NCBI GenBank assembly: GCA_027482245.1
Contig: JAIXWG010000007.1
Span: 91,862-155,861, forward strand
Reading direction: 5' to 3'
Length of the DNA: 64,000 nt
Source of the DNA: Acetobacteraceae bacterium
GTDB lineage: Bacteria; Pseudomonadota; Alphaproteobacteria; Acetobacterales; Acetobacteraceae
Made by a program: the position numbers and the translations under genes. This document shows, in pieces, positions 18,121 to 25,084 of this stretch; position 1 is the stretch's first letter; each line of letters begins with the position of its first letter. The notes beneath the pieces were generated by a model, which was not told the origin of the DNA, ran no database searches, and saw only the letters and a program-made list of their open reading frames with translations.

Positions 18121-18604
18121 ACGCGGCCGGCTTTTCCACCGCCACCAGCAGGCAGCCCGGCCGCGCCGTGTGGATGTTCACATGCGCGGTGCGCGGGTCA
18201 GCGAGCGCCCGGGCCAGCGGCGCCGCCACCTCGGCACCCTTCGTCACCTGGCCGAGGTCGTAGAGGCAGAGATCGTCGCTGTCATAGGCGCGGACGGAGA
18301 CTAGGCCATTGGCCAGCACCGACGGCGCGATGCGGCCCGCTTCCTCGAAGCGGGGGCAATCGGACTCCTCGGCGTGCAGGAAGATCGGGCTCGGCGTCCA
18401 GTAGACGCCCAGCGGGCGCGGCAGGTCGTAGCTGCCCAGCAGCATCATCTGGCCGGGCTGGCCGAGCTGGAGGCAGTGGCGGCAGGGGAAGCCGGGGCCA
18501 TCGACGGTGCGGCGGATCAGCACGTTGCCCCGGTCGTCGCGGCCCGTTTCGCGCCAGCGCGCGGCGGTCTCGGCGGGGATGGGGATGCAGCGGAAGGCGG
18601 TCAT
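18083..18604 (-). CDS. DUF1203 family protein
   Basis: 173 residues matching the DUF1203 pattern: FRCIPIPAETAARW at the start, GPGFPCRHCLQLGQPGQMML, SPIFLHAE and a C-terminal NIHTARPGCLLVAVEK. Function unknown; the conserved CRHC pair may bind a metal. Start at 18604 is fixed by AGGAG seven bases upstream. The 3' end overlaps the convergent plus-strand gene by 38 bases, so both proteins use that stretch in opposite strands. Confidence 0.8.
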   Translation of the reverse strand: MTAFRCIPIPAETAARWRETGRDDRGNVLIRRTVDGPGFPCRHCLQLGQPGQMMLLGSYDLPRPLGVYWTPSPIFLHAEESDCPRFEEAGRIAPSVLANGLVSVRAYDSDDLCLYDLGQVTKGAEVAAPLARALADPRTAHVNIHTARPGCLLVAVEKPAASTAPAAPPSAPA

Positions 18605-18710
18605 GGCGGGCTCCTGCGGTGTCGCCATGCTGGGCGGGCAGAGCGCGGCCCCGCCATCCGCGCGTTGCGCCGGCACGCGCGGTCCCGCGTCGGCGGCACC
18701 CGATCACGCT

Positions 18711-18725
18711 TTAGTGAGGGCTTAA
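18711..18725 (+). promoter_or_regulatory. CtrA-like box upstream of the subtilase
   Basis: ttag, seven bases, ttaa: one mismatch from the TTAA-N7-TTAA consensus of the alphaproteobacterial cell-cycle regulator CtrA. It lies 47 bases before the subtilase start, in the most AT-rich part of this gap. A single near-match can occur by chance. Confidence 0.3.
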
Positions 18726-18746
18726 CCCCCGGCGTCTAAATCCTGA

Positions 18747-18769
18747 GGCAATCCTTTCGGAAGATTGCC
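18747..18769 (+). promoter_or_regulatory. hairpin over the subtilase translation start
   Basis: Inverted repeat ggcaatc (18747-18753) and gattgcc (18763-18769) with a tcgg tetraloop-like centre, ending two bases before the GTG start at 18772. No purine-rich ribosome site is visible outside it, so the hairpin covers the place where one would be. It may limit initiation; this is inference. Confidence 0.4.
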
Positions 18770-18771
18770 AC

Positions 18772-20781
18772 GTGACCCTCCTACCTCCGCAGTTCCCGCT
18801 TCCCGAGACGGTCGAGGAGGTGGCCTCCCCGCTCTGGTCCGCCCGCCCCATCGCGGCGCCCGATGCCGGCGCCGCCCCCGCCACGGCGTCGCCGCCAGCC
18901 CTGCCGGAGGCTGCCGGGCTGATCGTGCAATTCGCGCCGGAGGCGACGGCCGCCACCATCCAGGCGGCGCTGCAGGCGCTGGGCGGCGAGGTCACGCAAT
19001 GGCTGCGCGCGGCGGAGCCCGGTGCCGGCCCCCTGGCCGCGATCACCGCCGCGCCGGGCATCACGGCGGAGGCGGCGATCGAGGCGCTGGCGCCGGTCGC
19101 CGGCATCACCTTCGCGGAGGTGGACGGCGAGCTTTCCATCGCCGCCGTCAGCAACGACCCGAGCTACGCCAATGGCGGGATGTGGGGCATGCTGGGCGAT
19201 ACCGGCGCCATGAAGAACGCCTTCGGCAGCCAGGCGAACGAGGCCTGGGCGGCCGGCCAGGTCGGCTCGACCAAGGCGGTGGTCGGCGTCGTGGACACCG
19301 GCATCGATTACCGCCACCAGGACCTCTACCTGAATGTCTGGCTGAACCAGGGGGAGATCCCGGCGCTGCTGCGCGGACAGCTGACCGACACGGATCGCGA
19401 CGGGCTGATCACCTTCCGCGACCTGAATGCCAGCGCCAATGCCCGCCTGGTCAGCGACATCAACCGCAACGGCCGCATCGATGCCGGCGACCTGCTGAAC
19501 GACATCCGGTGGGAGAACGGCATCGACGAGGATCGCAACGGCTACCGCGACGACCTCATCGGCTGGGACTTCGCCAACAACGACAACGATCCCTTCGATG
19601 ACAACGGCCATGGCACGCATGTCTCCGGCACCATCGGTGCCACCGGTGGCGATGGCGTGGGCGTCGCGGGCGTGGCGTGGAACGTGCAGATGGTGGCGCT
19701 GAAGTTCCTGGCGGCGAACGGGTCGGGCAACACCTCCGCCGCCGTGCAGGCGCTGGACTATTTCACGAAGGCCGCGGCCGCGGCCTCCCACGGCGAGAAC
19801 TTCGTCGCCACCAACAATTCCTGGGGCGGCGGCGCCTATTCCCAGGCGGTGGCGGATGCGGTCACGCGCGGCGCCAAGCAGGACATCCTGTTCATCGCGG
19901 CCGCCGGCAATGGCGGCGCGGATGGCGTGGGCGACAACAACGACGTCGTCGCCAACTGGCCGTCCAACTACAACACCTCGGCGGCGGCGGGGTATGACGC
20001 CGTCATCGCCGTCGCGGCGCTGACCAGCACGGGGGCGCGGGCCGGCTTCTCCAACTACGGCGTCAGTACCGTCGATATCGCGGCGCCGGGCGCGGGCATC
20101 CTCTCCACCCTGCCAGGCGATTCCTATGGCAGCTACAGCGGCACCTCCATGGCCACGCCGCATGTGACGGGTGCCGCGGTGCTCTACGCCGCGGCGAACC
20201 CCAACGCGACGGCGGCGGAGATCCGCGCGGCGCTGCTCGGCAGCGCGGCGGCGACGGCATCGATGCAGGGCGCGGATGCGACGGGCGGGCGGCTCGACAT
20301 CGGCGCGCTGATGGCCACCACGCCGGGCACGACCCCGCCGGCCCCGACCCTGCCTGCCGCCATCCTCGGCACCAATGGCAATGACGCGCTGGTCGGCACC
20401 GCGGCGGGGGAGGTGATCTGCGGCATTCCCGCCGGCGCCGGCACGCTGGGGCGCGGCACGATCGACAGGCTGACCGGCGGCGCCGGCGCCGACACCTTCG
20501 TGCTCGGCGATGGCCGCGGCGTCTTCTACAATGACGGCGCGGCGACGAATGCGGCGATGGCGGATTACGCGCAGATCCTGGACTTCACGAAGGGCGACCG
20601 CATCCAGCTGTCCGACGACGTCGCCAGCTATTTCCTGGTGTCGATGACGCTGGGTGGGCTGAGGGGACTTGGCATCCTGGCCGACCTGAACGGCAATGGC
20701 CGCTACGACGCGGCGGATGAGCTGGTGGGGCATGTCGCCAACGTCACCAGCCTGGCGTCGGGCGATTTCATCTTCGCCTGA
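18772..20781 (+). CDS. secreted subtilisin-like serine protease with EF-hand-type loops and RTX-like end
   Basis: S8 family endopeptidase, 669 residues, no N-terminal signal peptide. An inhibitor-like prodomain (about 45-125) precedes the catalytic domain with Asp175 (GVVDTGIDY), His280 (NGHGTHVSG), Asn380 (AAAGN) and Ser459 (SGTSMATPHV). Between Asp and His are three calcium-loop motifs: DTDRDG at 206, DINRNGRIDAGD at 229 and DEDRNGYRDD at 252. The last is common in this protease group; the first two form an extra dockerin-like insert. The C-terminus has an RTX-type GGAGADTFVLGD and ends SLASGDFIF, a type I secretion-like tail shared with the protein at 21768-23213. No secretion system genes are nearby. 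Confidence 0.88.
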   Translation: MTLLPPQFPLPETVEEVASPLWSARPIAAPDAGAAPATASPPALPEAAGLIVQFAPEATAATIQAALQALGGEVTQWLRAAEPGAGPLAAITAAPGITAEAAIEALAPVAGITFAEVDGELSIAAVSNDPSYANGGMWGMLGDTGAMKNAFGSQANEAWAAGQVGSTKAVVGVVDTGIDYRHQDLYLNVWLNQGEIPALLRGQLTDTDRDGLITFRDLNASANARLVSDINRNGRIDAGDLLNDIRWENGIDEDRNGYRDDLIGWDFANNDNDPFDDNGHGTHVSGTIGATGGDGVGVAGVAWNVQMVALKFLAANGSGNTSAAVQALDYFTKAAAAASHGENFVATNNSWGGGAYSQAVADAVTRGAKQDILFIAAAGNGGADGVGDNNDVVANWPSNYNTSAAAGYDAVIAVAALTSTGARAGFSNYGVSTVDIAAPGAGILSTLPGDSYGSYSGTSMATPHVTGAAVLYAAANPNATAAEIRAALLGSAAATASMQGADATGGRLDIGALMATTPGTTPPAPTLPAAILGTNGNDALVGTAAGEVICGIPAGAGTLGRGTIDRLTGGAGADTFVLGDGRGVFYNDGAATNAAMADYAQILDFTKGDRIQLSDDVASYFLVSMTLGGLRGLGILADLNGNGRYDAADELVGHVANVTSLASGDFIFA

Positions 20782-20916
20782 GCGCACCGCGTCATTCACC
20801 GCCTGAATGGGGGTGATGCGGACATGCCGGCTGTGGAAAGGGGCACGACCGTCCTATCTCTCCGCCCGACAAGACGGCCAGGGACAACCCCAGGCCACAG
20901 GAACGGGAGATATCCC

Positions 20917-21627
20917 ATGATCGACGTCCGACCCTTCGCCAGCCTCGGCGGTGCGAACCACGGCTGGCTCAAGGCGAAGCACCACTTCTCCTTCGCCAAC
21001 TACCATGACCCCAAGCGCATGAACTGGGGCCGGCTGCGCGTGTGGAACGATGACGAGATCGCGGCCGGCACGGGCTTCGACGCGCATCCCCACCGCGACA
21101 TGGAAATCATCACCTATGTGCGGGAGGGTGCGATCACCCACCGCGACAACATGGGCAATGAGGGCCGGACCGGCGCGGGCGACGTGCAGATCATGTCGGC
21201 CGGCACGGGCGTGGTGCACGCCGAATACAATCTGGAGCCGGAGACGACGAAGATCTTCCAGATCTGGATCATGCCGGACACGCGCGGCGCCAAGCCGAAC
21301 TGGGGCGCCAAGTCCTTCCCGAAGGCGAACCGGGAGGCGGCGTTCGAGGTCCTGGCCTCCGGCCGTCCCGCCGATGCGGGGACAGGCGCGCTGCCCATCA
21401 ACGTCAACGGCGCGGTGATGGCGGCGACCATCGCCAAGGGCCAGACGCTGACGCAGGCCCTCGCCGCCGGGCGCGCCGCCTACCTGGTGCTGGCCAAGGG
21501 CTCGGCGACGGTGAACGGCGCGGCGCTGGGTGAGCGTGACGGCGTCGGCATCGCGCAGGAGGAGGCGGTGACCATCACCGCGACCGAGGACGCCGAGGTC
21601 GTGATGGTGGAAGTCGCGGACGAATAA
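20917..21627 (+). CDS. pirin family protein
   Basis: Cupin-fold protein of 236 residues; some pirins are quercetin dioxygenases or regulators, most are uncharacterised. The metal site is visible as FDAHPHRDMEIITYV (two His) with GVVHAEYN supplying the third His and Glu. The bicupin C-terminal half is shorter, ending in an acidic tail. A GGGAGA ribosome site precedes ATG 20917; an earlier start would read through non-conserved sequence. It stands between two secreted proteins without obvious relation to them. Confidence 0.9.
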   Translation: MIDVRPFASLGGANHGWLKAKHHFSFANYHDPKRMNWGRLRVWNDDEIAAGTGFDAHPHRDMEIITYVREGAITHRDNMGNEGRTGAGDVQIMSAGTGVVHAEYNLEPETTKIFQIWIMPDTRGAKPNWGAKSFPKANREAAFEVLASGRPADAGTGALPINVNGAVMAATIAKGQTLTQALAAGRAAYLVLAKGSATVNGAALGERDGVGIAQEEAVTITATEDAEVVMVEVADE

Positions 21628-21635
21628 GGCGCGCC

Positions 21636-21659
21636 GCCGGGGGGGAAGACACCCCCGGC
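21636..21659 (+). terminator. GC hairpin after the pirin gene
   Basis: Arms gccggggg (21636-21643) and cccccggc (21652-21659) begin nine bases after the pirin stop. No T-run follows, so intrinsic termination is uncertain. Confidence 0.4.
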
Positions 21660-21767
21660 GCCGTGGTTCGCGTCCGGGTTGCAGGACCCGGGATATTTCA
21701 CAATCTTGAACGATGCCGCATCGTCCTGCCGGGCCCGCGTAGGGGGCCCGGGTTCGGGAGGATGCGG

Positions 21768-23213
21768 ATGTCGTTCCTGGTTGACGTGGCTTTCCTGCAG
21801 CGACGCGTGACGCCGGATGCCACGCAGTTGCAGGTGGTGTGGCTGTTCACCACGGGGCCGGAAATCGCCACGCGGATCACGGCGTTGAACTGGGGCGATG
21901 GCACCAGCGGCTTCGCCATGCCGGGAACGCCCTCCGCCGCCTTCACCTCCGAATACTTCTACCTCGGCGGCTATGCCGCGCCGTCGCAACCGGTCTACGG
22001 CACCGCGAGCTTCGTGGCCGAGGTATTCGGCAGGCCCGGTTATGCGGGGCTGGAGAATGTGCGCCTGGCGCTGGATCCGGATGCCGAGCGGGATCTGTAT
22101 GTCGATGGCTCCCGCGCGGGCAGCCGCTGGCTGATGGTGGCCGGCGCGGGCGCCGATACCCTGGCCGGCAGTACCGATCGCGACACCATCCATGCCGGCG
22201 CCGGGGCCGATTCCGTCAGCGGTGGCCAGGGGCGCGACGTGCTCTACGGGGAGGTCGGCAACGACACCGTGGCGGGCGATGGCGGCGATGATGCCCTCTA
22301 CGGCAATGCCGGGAATGACTGGCTGGTCGGCGGGTCCGGCAATGACGGGCTGGATGGCGGCGTCGGCGCCGATACGCTGGATGGCGGGTCCGGCAACGAC
22401 GTCGCCACCGCCGGTACGGGCGATGACTGGGTTCGGGGCGGCGCCGGGGACGACACGGCCTATGGCCAGGACGGGGCCGACTGGCTGCGCGGCGATGCGG
22501 GGCTGGACTGGCTGACGGGCGGCGATGGCGCCGACACCCTCCAGGGCGGCGGCGATGCCGATACGCTGGATGGCGGGGCGGGCAATGACCGGCTGCTCGG
22601 CGATGCCGGGGACGATGTGGTCTCAGGCGGGGACGGCAATGACCGCGCCTATGGCGGCGCCGGCGCCGACAGCCTGATGGGGGAGGGCGACCAGGACAGC
22701 CTGTTCGGCGAGGCCGGGGCCGATACGCTGATGGGCGGCGATGGCGATGACCGCCTGCTGGGCGGGACGGAGGGTGACTTCCTCTACGGCGATGGCGGCC
22801 TGGACCGGCTGGAGGGCGGCGACGGCGACGACTTCATGATGGGGGGCATCGGCCGCGATACGCTGATCGGCGGCGCGGGGGCCGACACCTTCTTCGGCAG
22901 CGTCGATGCGGATCTGCTGGTCACCACCGCGGACGGGGCGCGTGACGTCTTCATGTACATCAACCCGACGGCCGAGAATGACCGCATCCTGGGCTTCGTG
23001 TCCGGGGAGGATGTGATCCAGCTGTTCTTCGGCCCGGCCGGCCCGCTGATCCAGGGCGCGGCGCCGGTCGCGGGCGTGGGGCCGGCGGTGCTGTTCGATA
23101 CGCGCAACGGCAGGTTGAGCTACGATTCCGATGGCGCCGGCGGGGTGGATGCCGTGCTGATCGCGACGCTGGTCGGCGTGACCAGCCTGGCGGCGGGCGA
23201 CGTCATCATCTGA
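21768..23213 (+). CDS. RTX calcium-binding protein, probable type I secretion substrate
   Basis: 481 residues in three parts: a beta-rich N-terminal domain of about 125 residues (LVDVAFLQRRVTPDATQLQ and so on) resembling no family I know, then 28 consecutive nonapeptides of the GGxGxDxLx type, then a C-terminal region of about 105 residues ending VTSLAAGDVII. RTX repeats fold into a calcium-filled beta roll outside the cell. The tail matches that of the subtilase upstream (SLASGDFIF), suggesting the same exporter. ATG 21768 has GGGAGG six bases upstream; ATG 21762 would lie too close to it. No enzymatic domain is seen; it may be structural or an adhesin-like surface protein. Confidence 0.85.
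   Translation: MSFLVDVAFLQRRVTPDATQLQVVWLFTTGPEIATRITALNWGDGTSGFAMPGTPSAAFTSEYFYLGGYAAPSQPVYGTASFVAEVFGRPGYAGLENVRLALDPDAERDLYVDGSRAGSRWLMVAGAGADTLAGSTDRDTIHAGAGADSVSGGQGRDVLYGEVGNDTVAGDGGDDALYGNAGNDWLVGGSGNDGLDGGVGADTLDGGSGNDVATAGTGDDWVRGGAGDDTAYGQDGADWLRGDAGLDWLTGGDGADTLQGGGDADTLDGGAGNDRLLGDAGDDVVSGGDGNDRAYGGAGADSLMGEGDQDSLFGEAGADTLMGGDGDDRLLGGTEGDFLYGDGGLDRLEGGDGDDFMMGGIGRDTLIGGAGADTFFGSVDADLLVTTADGARDVFMYINPTAENDRILGFVSGEDVIQLFFGPAGPLIQGAAPVAGVGPAVLFDTRNGRLSYDSDGAGGVDAVLIATLVGVTSLAAGDVII
22143..22898 (+). repeat. 28 tandem 27-base units encoding RTX nonapeptides
   Basis: An uninterrupted array of 28 nine-codon units, from GAGADTLAG to GAGADTFFG, with Asp at position 5 of nearly every unit. 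The DNA units have diverged, so it is not a recent expansion. Confidence 0.9.
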
Positions 23214-23986
23214 GGACCGGCAGGCGGGCGAGTTCCGCCCGCAGCACGCCGATCGGGTCCCGCCCGGGACCGGCGGCCACCAGCGCGCGGTGGCCGCCTT
23301 CCAGCACCAGCTGCCGCGCGCCCGGCAGCAGGGCGGAGGCGACGGGGACGAGGCCGTCATTCGGCCCCGAGCCCTCCGCCTCCATCCAGCGCGATGGGGG
23401 CATGGGCGCGGTCCTGGGCCGAGGGGGTGGGGCCGATGGCGGTGGCGAGGCTCGCCATCGGCACGGCCTCCACCAGCGCCGCGATGGCCGCGGCGTGGTC
23501 CTGCATCCAGCGCGCGCGGACCGCCGTGGTCAGGTCCTTCACGCCCCGCCCGGTGCCGAGGCCGAGCAGCCGCGCGGCATGGTGGGTGGCCAGGTGGAAG
23601 GCGCGGACGCCGCAGACGCGGTCCGCCACCGGCGATCCGCGGAAGGGCGATTGCAGCGCGATGAAGCCGCGGCAGCGGGGCGCCATGCCGGGGCGGAGCA
23701 GCGCGGCCAGCGCCTCCAGCCCCCCCTTGGAATGGCCGACCAGGATGAAGGGCCCATCCTCCGCCAGCGCGGCTTCCGCGATGCGGCCGGCATTGACGCC
23801 GACGGGCGCGACCGTCGGCAGGCGCAGCACCCGCGCCGCGACGCCGATGCGCGCCAGCCAGTCGATCTGCCCCGCCATGTAGTCGAGGCCGATGGGCCGG
23901 AGCCCGGCCATCACCTCCCCCAGCAGCCCGTAGCAGAGCAGGACCCGCGTGCCGGCGAGGTGGGTGGCGAGGGCCGCGTCCTCCAT
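23206..23986 (-). pseudogene. alpha/beta hydrolase interrupted by a +1 frameshift
   Basis: Starts at ATG 23986 and reads a lipase-like alpha/beta hydrolase: LLCYGLLGEVMAGL, the nucleophile elbow VGHSKGG and SPFRGSPVADRVCG. At the G run 23396-23400 (five C in the message) one base is surplus. In the zero frame the protein drifts into a glycine-rich end and stops at 23357; in the next frame it continues naturally with PSRWMEAEGSGPNDGLVPVA, the catalytic-type Asp, and EGGHRALV with the His, stopping at 23206. Removing one base restores a coherent 259-residue enzyme. A sequencing error, a true mutation or programmed slippage are all possible. The start overlaps the upstream oxidoreductase stop by one base (TGATG). 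Confidence 0.75.
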
Positions 23987-25002
23987 CAATCGAGGGCGAC
24001 CACCTGCTTGCCGAAGTTCCGCCCCTCCAGCATGCCGATGAAGGCGGCGGGGGCATTGGCCAAGCCCTGGGCCACATCCTCCCGCCACTGCATCCGGCCG
24101 GACGCCATGTGGCCCAGCATCTCCGCCCGGAAGCGGGCGTAGCGCTGCCAGCCGCGGTCGTTGACGATGAAGCCCTGGATGCGGAGGCGCTTGCGCACGA
24201 CGGGGCCGAGGTTGGGGCCGGGCGGCGCGCCGGTGGCGGCGGCGCCGGTCGCGGTGTTGTACTGCGCGATCATGCCGCACATCACCATGCGGCCGAAATC
24301 GTTGAAGCGCGGAAAGACGGCGGCCTGCACGGCGCCGCCCACATTCTCCCAATAGACATCGACGCCATCCGGGCAGGCGGCATCCAGCGCCGGGTCGAGC
24401 GCCGCGCGGTGGTCGATGGCGGCATCGAAGCCGAGCGTGTCCTTCACGAAGGCGCATTTCGCCTGGCCGCCCGCGATGCCGACCACCCTCGCACCCCGGA
24501 TCTTCGCGAGCTGCCCGACCACCTGGCCGACGGCGCCCGACGCCGCGGAGACGACGACCGTCTCGCCCGCCTTCGGCTCCCCGATGTCCTCCAGCCCGAC
24601 CCAGGCGGTGAGGCCCGGCATGCCGAGCACGCCGAGGGCGGTGGAGGGCGGGGCCTCCTTCGGGTCGATCGCGATCAGCGCCTTGGCCGGGCGGGCGGAG
24701 TAGGTCTGCCAGCCATAGCCGCCCATGACCCAGTCGCCCTCCTTGAACCGCGGGTCGCGGCTGGCGGCGACCTGGCCGACGGCGCTGCATTCCATCACGC
24801 CGCCGATCGCGACCGGCTTCGCATAGGATTTCGCGTCATCCATGCGGCCGCGCTGGTAGGGGTCGAGGGAGAGGAAGCGGTGGCGGACCAGGACCTCGCC
24901 TTCGGCGGGCTCGGGGATGGGGGTTTCGACGAGCTTGAAGTCTTCCGGCACGGGCGCGCCCTGCGGGCGGCGGGCGAGGAGGATCTGCTCGTTCTTCGGC
25001 AT
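23986..25002 (-). CDS. NADP-dependent zinc-free oxidoreductase (CurA / leukotriene B4 dehydrogenase type)
   Basis: Medium-chain dehydrogenase/reductase of 338 residues reducing activated double bonds with NADPH. The family blocks are visible: LLARRPQGAPVPEDF at the start, FLSLDPYQRGRMDD, GMPGLTAWVGL, the nucleotide site VVSAASGAVGQVVGQLAK, VYWENVGG and the C-terminal GRNFGKQVV. The zinc ligands of alcohol dehydrogenases are absent. It overlaps the following hydrolase by one base, so the two are probably translated together. A repeat fragment lies just upstream. Confidence 0.92.
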   Translation of the reverse strand: MPKNEQILLARRPQGAPVPEDFKLVETPIPEPAEGEVLVRHRFLSLDPYQRGRMDDAKSYAKPVAIGGVMECSAVGQVAASRDPRFKEGDWVMGGYGWQTYSARPAKALIAIDPKEAPPSTALGVLGMPGLTAWVGLEDIGEPKAGETVVVSAASGAVGQVVGQLAKIRGARVVGIAGGQAKCAFVKDTLGFDAAIDHRAALDPALDAACPDGVDVYWENVGGAVQAAVFPRFNDFGRMVMCGMIAQYNTATGAAATGAPPGPNLGPVVRKRLRIQGFIVNDRGWQRYARFRAEMLGHMASGRMQWREDVAQGLANAPAAFIGMLEGRNFGKQVVALD

Positions 25003-25041
25003 GGTGTGGTTGTCCTGACGGTGGGCGCGGACTTTCCCCCA

Positions 25042-25073
25042 CCCCAACCCTCCCCCGCAAGCGCGGGGGATGG
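25042..25073. repeat. hairpin fragment of the small element family
   Basis: ccccaacc followed by the hairpin arms ccctcccccgc (25048-25058) and gcgggggatgg (25063-25073) with loop aagc, as in the elements at 4260 and 11565. The distal half of the element is missing. Lies between two minus-strand genes. Confidence 0.7.
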
Positions 25074-25084
25074 AGTCTCACCGG

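Noticed and set aside
22143..22898. 27-base tandem units considered as a CRISPR or minisatellite
   Set aside because: Units encode an in-frame RTX nonapeptide with no spacer structure; protein repeat explains them.
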